64,000 bases of DNA from JBCCTX01 sp964468435 (lineage in GTDB: Bacteria; Bacteroidota; Bacteroidia; J057), in NCBI GenBank assembly GCA_964468435.1, contig CAYXVE010000011.1, positions 47,742-111,741 of the forward strand. The letters are read 5' to 3'. The notes below the pieces were generated by a model, which had not been told where the DNA came from, ran no database searches, and was given only the letters and a program-made list of their open reading frames with translations. How positions within the stretch are numbered: the first letter of the stretch is position 1; every line of letters begins with the position of its first letter. The position numbers and the translations under genes are program-made. Positions 1 to 9,057 of the stretch are shown piece after piece.

Positions 1-756
1 TGGAACTTCCTCGCTGTTATTCACCTGAAGGATATTACCCGCAAAATTCATCATCTGGACATATGAAATGGAAATAATTTTGTGTCCGGTCGAATCCAGT
101 TTCTCCAATACCTTGCTACGTTCTTTAGGTATTTCCAGTGCTTCTTCACATATTACTGCCCATTCCTGCCCTATTGCCATCATGACATTAGTATGATAAA
201 TGGCTGTATCATTCCTGTCGCTGGCTTTGAAAGGCAAGGGTTCCCATCCCATGTGCTCACAATAGCGTTCGAAAAACCCTAAATGTGTGCGGTGAGACTC
301 ACAGGCATATGCGATTCGGTTGACCCTATCGAGGACCATACTTCCAGTACCTTCCAGAAATACCCCTACAGTCTCATAATCTCCCAGATCCGTGTAGGAG
401 GCCTGAGCATTTTTTGATAAAAAGTAATCTACAATATCTCTTCTCCTCTCCATACGACGAATAGGCGCATACATCGGATAGGTGATGATAGAATCATCCT
501 GGTGAAATGTGATCCAGTTATTGGGAAATACAGCATCCGGCTTAGCAGGGTGGGGGGTGTCATCAAATATTGTTACCTGTACTCCTGCTTTCCGTAATAT
601 GCCTACAATCATATCAAATTCAGCTACTGCTTTTGATTTAATATCTGTTGAGGATAAATCTCTGTTCTTATGCTGAAAAGCATTATCTTTACCCGTTTGC
701 TCATTGTATCCGAAATTAACAGGTCTTATCATTAAAACATGTGAGGTACACTGCAT
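1..756 (-). CDS. Citrulline/arginine-deiminase-related hydrolase (CtlX-like), partial, runs off left edge
   Basis: The reverse complement reads an uninterrupted frame to base 1, giving about 252 residues without a stop. It begins with a QCTSHVLMIRPVNFGYN-type start and continues with PDAVFPNNWITFH, FLEGTGSMVLDR, YACESHRT and YHTNVMMAIG, the conserved blocks of the amidinotransferase-fold CtlX/arginine-deiminase-related family (usual length about 310). The catalytic Cys lies in the missing C-terminal part; the GTGS...D and HTNV blocks are present. I chose the ATG at 756 because homologs start a few residues before MIRP; the frame stays open back to about 880, with in-frame ATGs also at 810 and 807. 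Expected role is hydrolysis of citrulline or a related guanidino/ureido compound. Substrate is inferred. Confidence 0.85.
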   Translation of the reverse strand, partial: MQCTSHVLMIRPVNFGYNEQTGKDNAFQHKNRDLSSTDIKSKAVAEFDMIVGILRKAGVQVTIFDDTPHPAKPDAVFPNNWITFHQDDSIITYPMYAPIRRMERRRDIVDYFLSKNAQASYTDLGDYETVGVFLEGTGSMVLDRVNRIAYACESHRTHLGFFERYCEHMGWEPLPFKASDRNDTAIYHTNVMMAIGQEWAVICEEALEIPKERSKVLEKLDSTGHKIISISYVQMMNFAGNILQVNNSEEVP

Positions 757-1016
757 AAGTCCAGGTTTTCTCGAATCTTTCGAGGTAAACACTTTAGGAA
801 TATCCATCATATCATCTGAGTGTGAATGATAATGTAGTTTAATCAGAAATCCACCTCCACTATTTAATATTTTAGCTGCTTACTGGTAAGACATCATATC
901 CGTCCTACTCAATTACCCGTACGAAACAAATCCCTGAAAGTCGCATTTCGCAATCAATAGACTTTGATATTGCCTCATCTGATTGATCTTATAAGAAATG
1001 AGCATTACAATTTGTT

Positions 1017-1427
1017 TTATTTAGCATAAGAAAAATAATCATCCAGAATTTCAGACAGGATGGATTCGGTAAGCGGTTTATTTTTAAGTGCTTTCACACC
1101 TAGTTTATTCAACTTTTCCATATCGTATGGATTCAGCGAAGTAGTCAACATGACGATTACAATTCCCGTACGAAGTTCTGGAGGAAGTTTTTGGTACGAT
1201 TCGAGAAACTCAAATCCATTCATCCCCGGCATATTAATATCCAGAAGTATGAGATCCGGCAGTACTGCTTCTGACGATTTTGAATTTTTACATTTTTTCA
1301 GGTATTCCAGGGCATCCAGTCCATTCTGTACCACTTTCACTTCACCGGTAACTCCAGCGTCTTCTATAATAATTTGATGAAGTATGTTGGTAGGTTCATC
1401 ATCGTCTATCAGCAAGATGCATTTCAT
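1017..1427 (-). CDS. Response regulator, single receiver domain (Rcp1/CheY type)
   Basis: This is a stand-alone receiver domain with no output domain. LIDDDEPTN supplies the acidic pocket, LILLDINMPGMNGFEFL carries the phosphoacceptor Asp, and the later IVIVMLTTS and ALKNKPLT blocks give the conserved Thr and Lys. Such regulators in Bacteroidota usually receive phosphate from a neighbouring histidine kinase and act by protein-protein contact. I prefer the ATG at 1427, just before beta-strand 1 and 13 nt after the kinase stop; longer starts at 1463, 1454 or 1451 would overlap the kinase end. It is almost certainly co-transcribed with the kinase upstream. Confidence 0.88.
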   Translation of the reverse strand: MKCILLIDDDEPTNILHQIIIEDAGVTGEVKVVQNGLDALEYLKKCKNSKSSEAVLPDLILLDINMPGMNGFEFLESYQKLPPELRTGIVIVMLTTSLNPYDMEKLNKLGVKALKNKPLTESILSEILDDYFSYAK

Positions 1428-1440
1428 TTTCTTGTCAGGG

Positions 1441-2199
1441 TTACTTGTCATCATGTAGACCATTAATTTTTTTCTTCATTTTTATTGTAAATACGGTTCC
1501 TTCCCCCGGTTTGGAATTTAACCAAATATCGCCCTGGTATGCGTTCACAATTTTTTTACAAAGCGCCAATCCTACTCCGTAGCCAGAATACTCTGATGAA
1601 TTATTATAGCGGGTAAGCAGTTCAAATATCTCATCGTGATATGCCTCTTCAATTCCTTTTCCCTGATCTATGAACATATACTCTACATACTGGGAATCTT
1701 CACTTCCCGAAATATGTATTTGCGGGGGATTCTGTATATCCCTATAGTATATTGCATTTTTGATCAATTCTTCAAACAGAACTTTCAAATCTAGTTTACG
1801 GATTTGAATTTCAGGCAATATATCCCAAGTAATACTAGCTCCTTTGGCTTTTATTATCGGATGCAAGCTTTCATACAACTCAGACAATATGGTTTCAGGT
1901 TGAATGATCTCAATCTCTTCTATTTTACCTACTCGGGGATACATAGAAAGCCTATCAAAGTATCTGGAAAGTTTTTGAGCTGAAACGAGAATATTCTGCA
2001 GATATGCGTTTGCTTTTTCATCAAACATTCCCTGATATTTTCGTTGAAATAAATCGAGATATCCAACTATAGCTGTAATAGGTTGTTTAAGGTCATGCGA
2101 AAGCCTAAAAATAAGTCGCTCATTCTGAATCTCATATTGGCTTAGTATCTCTCTTAGCTCTGATAATTCTTTCAGTAGTTCTTCTTTACTGGGCGTCAT
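1441..2199 (-). CDS. Histidine kinase without an obvious sensor domain
   Basis: A 252-residue kinase core. A short N-terminal coiled region (residues 1-30) leads into the H-box RLSHDLKQP with the phosphorylated His at about residue 35. The ATP-binding HATPase_c domain follows, with the N-box ELIKNAIYY (Asn about 148), G1 box DQGKGI (about 178) and G2 box GYGVGLAL (about 206). There is no membrane segment, PAS or GAF domain, so the protein is cytoplasmic and must obtain its signal from a partner or from a detached sensor. It is followed directly by a receiver-only protein, making a simple two-gene phosphorelay unit. The ligand is unknown. Confidence 0.9.
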   Translation of the reverse strand: MTPSKEELLKELSELREILSQYEIQNERLIFRLSHDLKQPITAIVGYLDLFQRKYQGMFDEKANAYLQNILVSAQKLSRYFDRLSMYPRVGKIEEIEIIQPETILSELYESLHPIIKAKGASITWDILPEIQIRKLDLKVLFEELIKNAIYYRDIQNPPQIHISGSEDSQYVEYMFIDQGKGIEEAYHDEIFELLTRYNNSSEYSGYGVGLALCKKIVNAYQGDIWLNSKPGEGTVFTIKMKKKINGLHDDK

Positions 2200-2267
2200 T
2201 AGGGAAAATATTGTAGCGTGTTAAGTGTAAAAAAAACCTCAATCCTATCAATAATCTCTTTATAAAA

Positions 2268-2438
2268 ATGTATGAATTACTTATTAATAAAATGACATTC
2301 AATCACATTACAAAAATAGTAAATGATGTTTTTTATAATAGCCATATAGTAGATTTTTTACAAGATAAAGATAGTAGTCAAGCCAGTGTTCACAAGATTA
2401 ACCCAGGAAAACAGGAAGGAAATTTTTCGAATAGATGA
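2268..2438 (+). CDS. Possible small ORF of unknown function (56 codons)
   Basis: The intergenic stretch 2200-2452 between the kinase and batE contains one plus-strand frame from an ATG at 2268 to a TGA at 2436-2438. It would encode a polar 56-residue peptide starting MYELLINKM and ending in GNFSNR. I recognise no family, there is no clear ribosome binding site, and the region is AT-rich, so it may be chance. It is recorded because it fills most of an otherwise empty gap. Confidence 0.18.
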   Translation: MYELLINKMTFNHITKIVNDVFYNSHIVDFLQDKDSSQASVHKINPGKQEGNFSNR

Positions 2439-2452
2439 AGATCTTCTGGAAA

Positions 2453-3211
2453 CTAAATCCTTTCGAGTGCATCGGCGGGGATCCATCCTTCCTTTCCATC
2501 AGCTAGCTGAATTCTAGTCCATCCCGCTTCTTCTTCCAGAACATTAACTTTCACACCTTCATGCAGGATAAAGAGATCTGTACTCTGACCATCTGGAGCA
2601 CTTTTTACATAGGCGTTTTGGGAAAAAATGATGGCTTGGTTGGCTCCTATTTCCAGGTTGCGCTTACTGAGCGCGAGAGAAAGGGAAACTATGGTGAGTA
2701 CTAGGGTAACAATACCGCCAATGAAAGCGATCCGCTTGCCCCAGAGCTGATTGCTATACAGCAAAAGTCCTGCTGCAAAGAGGGTTATCCACAGGAATAC
2801 AACAAATACGATTGCCCACTGTCCAGAAGTCTGGCTATTGAGTAAGCCTTTTCCCCATCTTCTAAGGAGTAAATCTGGTATTTGTTCGATATTATCTACC
2901 ACGTTCAGGTTGGCCAACCTGAGATTAAAGGATGCATCTTTATGGCCAGGATTAAGTTTAAGCGCACGCTCATAGTTGAGGATCGCCGAACTTACATTTC
3001 CGATTTTATAATGAGCATTTCCCAGGTTGTAGTAGAGCGCAGCAGATTCAAAACCCATGACCATGATAGAATCGTACAGGGCAATTGCACGCTCATAGTT
3101 GCTACTTTGATATGCATCATTCGCTTCCTGAAACAGCACACCAATGCGGTCAGCAGCAAGCAGCGAAGAGAAGAACACGAGGCAAAGTGACAATAAGACT
3201 AAATTTTTCAT
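2453..3211 (-). CDS. batE: BatE: TPR and SH3 domain protein
   Basis: The 252-residue protein has a signal peptide (MKNLVLLSLCLVFFSSLLA), two TPR units covering about residues 25-100 (ALYYNLGNAHYKIGN, AILNYERALKLNPG), two membrane segments around residues 130-180, and a bacterial SH3 domain at the C-terminus (NVLEEEAGWTRIQLADGKEGWIP). This is the standard architecture of BatE, the last gene of the Bacteroidota aerotolerance operon. Its ATG overlaps the batD stop by four bases, which points to translational coupling. It is thought to work with BatA-D at the inner membrane and periplasm; the molecular function is not established. Confidence 0.9.
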   Translation of the reverse strand: MKNLVLLSLCLVFFSSLLAADRIGVLFQEANDAYQSSNYERAIALYDSIMVMGFESAALYYNLGNAHYKIGNVSSAILNYERALKLNPGHKDASFNLRLANLNVVDNIEQIPDLLLRRWGKGLLNSQTSGQWAIVFVVFLWITLFAAGLLLYSNQLWGKRIAFIGGIVTLVLTIVSLSLALSKRNLEIGANQAIIFSQNAYVKSAPDGQSTDLFILHEGVKVNVLEEEAGWTRIQLADGKEGWIPADALERI

Positions 3212-5049
3212 CTGCTTATATGATTTTCCAGGTCCATAATCAATTTTTCAGCAGTCTGAAAAGACTCTTTCATACTGGTTCCGTTAGATGAGGGAGCAAA
3301 AAGAGCCATTTCACTTTTATCCAGAATATCTGTTACCCTATTGATCAAATCCTTAGGAACATTTTTATCAGATAGGCGATCTTTGATCCTGTCTCTTGAT
3401 AGTTCTGATTTTCCCAAATTAAATTTATCTCCCAGGTATCCCCATAATGCGTTGGAAATCTCTCGATAAAAACCTTTTTCATCAGTTTTATTCAGACAAG
3501 ACTGGGCCTCTGCCAAGCGCTTTTTAGCTACTTTTGTAGCTTTTCTACTACGTGTACCTGCTACATCTTTCCTTTCATGCTCATCCCATCGTCTCTTATA
3601 CAATAATAACGCAAAAATTATAAAAGGTGCTGCAAGGAGAAAAAAAAATACCCAGGATTGCAGGAAAGTTTTTCCCGTTTTTTGCCATGTTACATCGTCA
3701 GTCTGAATGTATCGAATATCTTCTCCAATCAATTCGATATCTTCTTTTCCAAGTGTTGTGGTGTTCACAGTGGTTTGTCGAGGTTCTCCTGTTACAGTCA
3801 ATACATATTCCTCAGAATTTAGCGTTACGTATTGTCCCTTTGATGGATCAAAATAGCCAAAGGTAACAAGCGGAAGTTTATAGTCTCCCGGGTTGCGCGG
3901 CACAATAAGATACTCAAAGGTTTTACTTCCGGATACAAACCCTCCTGCCAGCGAAGTATTGTCAGAGGTTTTGGGATCATATATTTCAAAATCCGGCGGA
4001 AAGTCCAATTGTGGTTCAGGAATTGTTTTAATATTTCCTGCACCTTTGTAGACAACCTTTAGGGTAACGGGTTCTCCGGTCTCTGTTTCAGTCTTATCGA
4101 GCGTAGCTGACAGCTCATATTTACCCACAACCCCATCAAAGGAAGGAGGCTTACCGGATACAGGAAGAGGTTTTACAGTAACGGGTATAGAGGAACTGGA
4201 GAACTTGTAGGGAATATCCCTAAAGCTCCCGAAGAATGGATCATCGAAAAAGTCTTCAAATACATTTCTCTGGCGGCGGTTCTGCACACGTACTCTCACC
4301 TGCGCTTCGAGTTCGATCGGATCGACGGTGAGGACACCTGAACGTTGCGGAAAGAGAATGGCTTTCTTGATGACTGCGGTGCTATAATTGGTCCCCTGGT
4401 AGACTTCCTCGCGCGATTGAGGTTGACCAATCTCTATATCTTCAACCCAGAAGTTTTTATAAACTGGTGAACTAGCAAGGCTTAGATCTGCCAGGGAGGC
4501 TCTTCGATATAACTTATAGGTTACGCTAAACTGCTCACCCTGATATACGGATGTTTTACTTGGGATAGCTCTGACAAATACATTTTCACGTATTTGCTCC
4601 ATTAAATCTTGGCTGAGGTTGGACTCGTCCGTTGCGGTATTGTCTGGTACCGTACTGCGCCCGGTACTTCCTGAAGAAGATTTCACTACTTCGATCTTCA
4701 AGGGATCTGTCCTTAGTTGCTTGCCCTTGACGGTAATGGTAGCAGATCCAATAGTAAAAGTACCTATCTGGCTTCCCCTCAGATAAAAAGAGTAAGTAAA
4801 GGATTGACTTACCTGCCCGTTGATAATCTGCATACTCTGGGAGGAATTCGGCCCTCCCACTACATCGAAGTTTTCAAAAGAAGGATATTCAATGTTTGTC
4901 CCCTGTCCGTCTTCCAACCTGAAGGAAACCTGAAATACTTCTCCTACGCCTACCTGCGTTTTATTGGCAAAGGCAGTGAAATTCTGAGCACATACCTGAG
5001 ATATGATCAGAAAGGGTACAAATAAGAATACTAAATATCTATAAATCAT
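3208..5049 (-). CDS. batD: BatD: oxygen-tolerance membrane protein
   Basis: A 613-residue protein with a signal peptide (FLFVPFLIISQVCA), followed by repeated immunoglobulin-like beta domains (FTAFANKTQVGVGEVFQVSF, later VFVRAIPSKTSVYQGEQF and KYELSATLDKTETETGEPV). One transmembrane helix lies near residue 465-485 (WVFFFLLAAPFIIFALLLY), with a basic cytoplasmic tail after it. This is the BatD family layout. The tail is rich in Lys/Arg and helical. It lies between batC and batE with almost no spacing. BatD is regarded as a periplasmic scaffold for the BatA/BatB von Willebrand proteins; that is family knowledge rather than something shown here. Confidence 0.9.
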   Translation of the reverse strand: MIYRYLVFLFVPFLIISQVCAQNFTAFANKTQVGVGEVFQVSFRLEDGQGTNIEYPSFENFDVVGGPNSSQSMQIINGQVSQSFTYSFYLRGSQIGTFTIGSATITVKGKQLRTDPLKIEVVKSSSGSTGRSTVPDNTATDESNLSQDLMEQIRENVFVRAIPSKTSVYQGEQFSVTYKLYRRASLADLSLASSPVYKNFWVEDIEIGQPQSREEVYQGTNYSTAVIKKAILFPQRSGVLTVDPIELEAQVRVRVQNRRQRNVFEDFFDDPFFGSFRDIPYKFSSSSIPVTVKPLPVSGKPPSFDGVVGKYELSATLDKTETETGEPVTLKVVYKGAGNIKTIPEPQLDFPPDFEIYDPKTSDNTSLAGGFVSGSKTFEYLIVPRNPGDYKLPLVTFGYFDPSKGQYVTLNSEEYVLTVTGEPRQTTVNTTTLGKEDIELIGEDIRYIQTDDVTWQKTGKTFLQSWVFFFLLAAPFIIFALLLYKRRWDEHERKDVAGTRSRKATKVAKKRLAEAQSCLNKTDEKGFYREISNALWGYLGDKFNLGKSELSRDRIKDRLSDKNVPKDLINRVTDILDKSEMALFAPSSNGTSMKESFQTAEKLIMDLENHISR

Positions 5050-5053
5050 AGCA

Positions 5054-5794
5054 TTACCAATCTTTTTCTACTTTTACCCGTTTGACTTGTGCTTTTTTCT
5101 TCTGTAGTTCCTGCTGGAGTTTTTCCTCCTGATACTGTAGTGCTTTCAGCATTTGATCGATTTGTTCTTTTGACATTTGTTGTTGCGAATTTTGCTGCTG
5201 CTGGTCCTGCTGCTGTTGTTGATCTTGTTGATCCTGTTGTTGTTGCGGGTCCTGTTGATCCTGATCCTGTTGATCCTGGTTTTGCTGGTCCTGATTCTGT
5301 TGGTCCTGGTTTTGCTGATCCTGTTGCTGGTCCTGATTTTGCTGTTGATCTTGTTGCTGTTGTTGCATTTGCTGAGCATAAGCCAGGTTGTACTTGGTCT
5401 CCATATCATTGGGATTTATCCGCAACGCCTCCTTGTATGCTTCAATACTCTGATCGTACTGTTTGGACTCGAGGTATGAGTTGCCCAGGTTGTGATAAGC
5501 CGCAGCAGATGCACTGCTTTGTTCCGCTAAATTCGAAGCGATTTCATATTCTCTGACTGCATCATTGTATTTCTTCTGTTCATAATATGCATTTCCGAGG
5601 TTAAATTTCCCCTTGGGATTAGTCGGATCGACCTCCAGGGCCTGCTTGTAGTTATTTTCAGATTTGGCAAAATTACCTTCCTGGTAGGCTTTATTTCCCT
5701 GTCTCAGATAAGTCTTTTCCTTTCCGCCAAAAAACTGGGCATTTACAGAAAGTACCGCCAGTAATAATACTACTTGTATAATCCAGTATTTCAT
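5054..5794 (-). CDS. batC: BatC: TPR protein with a long Gln/Asp/Asn-rich tract
   Basis: I start at the ATG at 5794, which overlaps the batB TGA as ATGA; the longer frame from 5821 lies wholly inside batB. The product has a signal peptide (MKYWIIQVVLLLAVLSVNAQ), three TPR units at about residues 30-140 (NPKGKFNLGNAYYEQKKY, AAYHNLGNSYLESKQY, METKYNLAYAQQ), then roughly 65 residues almost entirely Gln with Asp and Asn, and a helical Lys/Glu-rich tail (LQQELQKKKAQVKRVKV). TPR plus a Gln-rich C-terminus is known in BatC homologs, but this tract is long. It probably scaffolds Bat complex assembly in the periplasm. Confidence 0.88.
   Translation of the reverse strand: MKYWIIQVVLLLAVLSVNAQFFGGKEKTYLRQGNKAYQEGNFAKSENNYKQALEVDPTNPKGKFNLGNAYYEQKKYNDAVREYEIASNLAEQSSASAAAYHNLGNSYLESKQYDQSIEAYKEALRINPNDMETKYNLAYAQQMQQQQQDQQQNQDQQQDQQNQDQQNQDQQNQDQQDQDQQDPQQQQDQQDQQQQQDQQQQNSQQQMSKEQIDQMLKALQYQEEKLQQELQKKKAQVKRVKVEKDW
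5165..5370 (-). repeat. Low-complexity CAG/CAA-rich imperfect tandem repeat inside batC
   Basis: Read on the minus strand the DNA is a run of CAA/CAG codons interrupted by GAT/GAC and AAT/AAC, with a recurring unit encoding DQQNQ repeated several times in a row. The mixed codons CAA/CAG show that the tract is not a pure trinucleotide expansion. Such tracts are prone to length change by slippage. Confidence 0.8.
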
Positions 5795-6828
5795 CGTGAA
5801 TTGGTTTTGAACAAAGACCATTCCGTAAAAATTCTACTTTTGCGTTCTGTAATAAAGTATTCTATTGCCAACAGGATTAATCCTATCAGCAGAAAACCCT
5901 GATATTGATCTTCGTAATCGGTAAATACCTCTTCTTCAAATTCTTTTTGCTCCATACCTGCCAGTTCGTTCATTATGGCATTTACTTCTGTATTCCCTTG
6001 TTCCAGTCTAAAATATCTTCCATTTCCCTGGATACTCACTTTTTGTAACATCTCTTCGTTAAGTTTTGAAAAAACGATGCCGCCTTCTTTATCGCGTTTG
6101 TAATCTATCTGCCTTCCCCGCTCATATATGGGAATAGGGGAACCTTTGGTTGTGCCAACCCCCATAGTATGTATGATTACACCTTCTTCAGCGACTTCTG
6201 TTGCTGCTTTCAGCGCATCACCCTCGTGGTTTTCTCCATCTGAAAGTACCAATACGACCTTGTACTTAGGATCAGCATTTTCAAATGCGTCGCGAGCCAT
6301 TCTGATTGCATCACCTATCGCAGTACCTTGAGTAGGAGCGAGTTCTGTGGTAATGGTACGTAAAAAGGTTTTGGCAGCGGTATAATCAGAGGTGAGGGGC
6401 ACCTGTAGATAAGCATTTCCTGCAAAGATAATTAGACCAATTCTGTCTCCGCCGAGTTTATCGATTAGCCTTGAGATAAACTGCTTGGAGCGGGCCAGGC
6501 GATTGGGCTTTTCATCCTCTGCCAGCATTGATTTGGAGATATCCAGTGCTACCACGAGATCTACTCCTTTTCGTTTCACTTTTTCTGCCTTTAAGCCGCG
6601 CTGTGGGTTAGCCAGGGCGATGATGAAAAAAGATACTGCTAGCAATATTAGTGTAAACTTGACATAGTGTTTTCCTGAGGGTCTGTATGGCATGAGTTTA
6701 TCCCATATACTTGGTACAGCTACCCGTTTCATAGCCTTTCTTCTCCCCCACACAAACAGGACAAAACCCATTGCGAGTGGGATCAGCAGTAAGAATAAGT
6801 ACAGTGCTTCCGGATGTTCTAACCTCAT
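5791..6828 (-). CDS. batB: BatB: von Willebrand factor A membrane protein
   Basis: 345 residues with two N-terminal transmembrane helices (about 8-27 and 58-73), a VWA domain beginning at residue 90 with the MIDAS sequence DISKS (DxSxS, Asp about 96) and a later VLVLSDGENHEG, and a C-terminal helix (FLLIGLILLAIEYFI). This is the BatB arrangement. The domain faces the periplasm and should bind a divalent metal. It is sandwiched between batA (13-nt gap) and batC (ATGA overlap). Its exact role in oxygen or envelope stress tolerance is unresolved in the literature I know. Confidence 0.92.
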   Translation of the reverse strand: MRLEHPEALYLFLLLIPLAMGFVLFVWGRRKAMKRVAVPSIWDKLMPYRPSGKHYVKFTLILLAVSFFIIALANPQRGLKAEKVKRKGVDLVVALDISKSMLAEDEKPNRLARSKQFISRLIDKLGGDRIGLIIFAGNAYLQVPLTSDYTAAKTFLRTITTELAPTQGTAIGDAIRMARDAFENADPKYKVVLVLSDGENHEGDALKAATEVAEEGVIIHTMGVGTTKGSPIPIYERGRQIDYKRDKEGGIVFSKLNEEMLQKVSIQGNGRYFRLEQGNTEVNAIMNELAGMEQKEFEEEVFTDYEDQYQGFLLIGLILLAIEYFITERKSRIFTEWSLFKTNSR

Positions 6829-6841
6829 AATTTAACAAAGC

Positions 6842-7846
6842 TCAGGGAATATGCCTCACTACAAAATACCTCAATAATATTTCTGTCAGTAAAATAATTC
6901 CACCGATGATCAAAAACCAGTAAAATTGTTCTGTTTTACGCGAAATGCGTGTGACCTGTATTCTGGATGTCTCCAATTGATCAATTTCTTCATAAACGTT
7001 TTCAAGCGCCTGGTTGTTGGTTGCCCGGAAATACTTACCTCCGGTCTCATTGGCGATCTGCTGAAGAAGATCTTCATCGATCTCTACTTCCATGTTTTGG
7101 TATGTGGTACCAAAAGGTGTCTGCACGGGATAAGGTGCTGTCCCTCTTCTACCCACACCAATGGTATAAACGCGGATATTGTACTCCAGGGCTGCATCAA
7201 CAGCAGTCATGGGATCGATAAAACCTGAATTATTCACACCATCCGTTAACAAGATCACCACTTTGCTTTGGGTTTCACTTTCTTTCAGACGGGTGATGGC
7301 TGTAGCCAGGCCCATACCTATTGCTGTACCATCTTCTATGAGCCCGTTTTTAATTTCACCCAGCATTTTATCGACAACCTTGTGATCAATGGTCAATGGA
7401 CATTGGGTAAAGCTTTCTCCAGCAAACACCACTAGACCGATACGGTCATTGGGGCGGTTTTCCAGAAACTGGGCAGCCTTGGCTTTGGCTGCCTCCAGAC
7501 GATCAGGCTGGAAGTCCCTAGCCAGCATACTCCCGGAAACGTCCAATGCAACCACAATATCAATACCCTGTGTATTGACCTCCTCTTCATTGAATGCTGT
7601 CTGAGGTCTCGCCAATGCAACGATGAGAAATATTGTAGCGAGACTCCGGAGGATAAAGAGATATTTCTTGATTAAACCTCTTACAGGCCTTTTGTGCGAT
7701 TTGACCCCCTCCAATACAGGTAATGTCAGCGTAGGATACATTTGTCGATATCTCCAAAAATGCCATACGATAAATAGTATAGGCAGTATGAGTAACCAAA
7801 ATGCATTAGGAGTCGCAAACTCAATATTTTTGAGAAAATCAATCAT
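6842..7846 (-). CDS. batA: BatA: von Willebrand factor A membrane protein
   Basis: 334 residues with the same layout as BatB: two N-terminal helices (about 15-32 and 63-80), a VWA domain with MIDAS sequence DVSGS (Asp about 102), VVILLTDGVNNSG further on, and a C-terminal helix (FYWFLIIGGIILLTEILL). The paired VWA paralogues BatA and BatB are the hallmark of the operon. The start ATG overlaps the stop of the BatD-like gene upstream by four bases. Confidence 0.93.
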   Translation of the reverse strand: MIDFLKNIEFATPNAFWLLILPILFIVWHFWRYRQMYPTLTLPVLEGVKSHKRPVRGLIKKYLFILRSLATIFLIVALARPQTAFNEEEVNTQGIDIVVALDVSGSMLARDFQPDRLEAAKAKAAQFLENRPNDRIGLVVFAGESFTQCPLTIDHKVVDKMLGEIKNGLIEDGTAIGMGLATAITRLKESETQSKVVILLTDGVNNSGFIDPMTAVDAALEYNIRVYTIGVGRRGTAPYPVQTPFGTTYQNMEVEIDEDLLQQIANETGGKYFRATNNQALENVYEEIDQLETSRIQVTRISRKTEQFYWFLIIGGIILLTEILLRYFVVRHIP

Positions 7847-8844
7847 GTTTTTGTAGTTTGAGTGGGCTGAGGAATGGCTTCAGCCATATCTTCAGCTATG
7901 ATGATCTCCCGGGTCATTTGCACAAAGTTTCTGGATACATCCAGACTTTTACGGTTCTCTTCAGGTCCTGGTCTAGACTTGGCAAATTTAGTCAAGTCTG
8001 CTCTTTGTAGCAGATCCTGAAGCTGAGCCATCTGCTCAGCAGTAATATCTTTCCTTTTGAGATCCCTGATGATTTCTTCTGTAGTAGATTCCCGTGCCGG
8101 TATATTGTATCTACCTTCCAGATATTCTCTTATAATTTCAGTAAGTTCAACATAGTATTCTTTCACACGTCCTTCCTGCCACAATTTTTTATGTTCCAGT
8201 AAATCTAGTTTCTCCAGGGCAACCTCATGAGGAGGTATTTCAGGCTCTTTTTTGATCAGTATAGCAGGCTTCCGTTTTTTCCTCAGATCATTCCAATATA
8301 TCACGCCTCCAATGATGGCCAGAATAATGACCGCGATTAAGATCCAAGGGAAAATCTCCCTAAAGGTAATGGGAACGGGTTGAATCGTTTTGATGGCCTT
8401 GATGGCCTGAGAAGTATCAACCGGAACGGTATGTACAAATACATCCAGAGGATTTGTTGTCTTAGATAATGTATCATTGCTGTAGGTGGAAGTATAGTAG
8501 AAATTCAGAGGGGGTATCTGATAGGCCCCTGAATCAAAAGCAGTAAGATATAATGTTTGCATTTGGGTGATGTTTCCACCTCCTGTTAAGCTATCTAGTT
8601 CTGTCCGGGAAACGATTTCCATTCTCCCGAGTGTGTCCAGCCATGAGGGCCAGAATACCCGTATATCATCTGGATAAGAGACTTCTACATTCAGCGGGAG
8701 TTGATCTCCGATCAGCATATCCGTAGTATCGATACTAGCCCGTACGGTGATATCCTGGGAAAAGATATCGTGATACGAGCATATATTGACCAGTAAAAGC
8801 AGGAGCAGGGTATACGAGAATCTTCCCTGGCAGAAATCGGACAT
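7843..8844 (-). CDS. BatD-like membrane protein with DUF4381-type C-terminus
   Basis: I prefer the ATG at 8844, which gives a good signal peptide (GRFSYTLLLLLLVNICSYH); an upstream ATG at 8916 would add 24 residues with no signal character. A periplasmic BatD-like beta domain (about 30-160) is followed by one transmembrane helix (FPWILIAVIILAIIGGVIYW) and a cytoplasmic helical domain (KLDLLEHKKLWQEGRVKEYYVELTEI) typical of the DUF4381-like proteins found in Bat operons between the DUF58 gene and batA. It overlaps batA by four bases. Confidence 0.85.
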   Translation of the reverse strand: MSDFCQGRFSYTLLLLLLVNICSYHDIFSQDITVRASIDTTDMLIGDQLPLNVEVSYPDDIRVFWPSWLDTLGRMEIVSRTELDSLTGGGNITQMQTLYLTAFDSGAYQIPPLNFYYTSTYSNDTLSKTTNPLDVFVHTVPVDTSQAIKAIKTIQPVPITFREIFPWILIAVIILAIIGGVIYWNDLRKKRKPAILIKKEPEIPPHEVALEKLDLLEHKKLWQEGRVKEYYVELTEIIREYLEGRYNIPARESTTEEIIRDLKRKDITAEQMAQLQDLLQRADLTKFAKSRPGPEENRKSLDVSRNFVQMTREIIIAEDMAEAIPQPTQTTKT

Positions 8845-9057
8845 GAAATTGCGGGAAAGATACCATGTATGTACAGAGCTACTGCTTTTTATCGATCCAG
8901 ATATTATATGACTCATGTAACTGATACAATATTCAGTGTTGAAGTTAAAAAAGCACTAACCGATTACAGATAAAGATGCGCGAGAAGTATGTATTGTATG
9001 TTCAACGACACAAATTTAGTATTATAACACGTTTTTTACGAATGAATTTATCTTTCG

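Noticed and set aside
82..282. Plus-strand 66-codon frame near the left edge
   Set aside because: It is the antisense shadow of the partial CtlX-like gene, whose minus-strand frame is open to the window end and shows family motifs.
5177..5479. Leu-rich plus-strand frame opposite batC
   Set aside because: It is the antisense of the CAA/CAG repeat, which reads as Leu codons.
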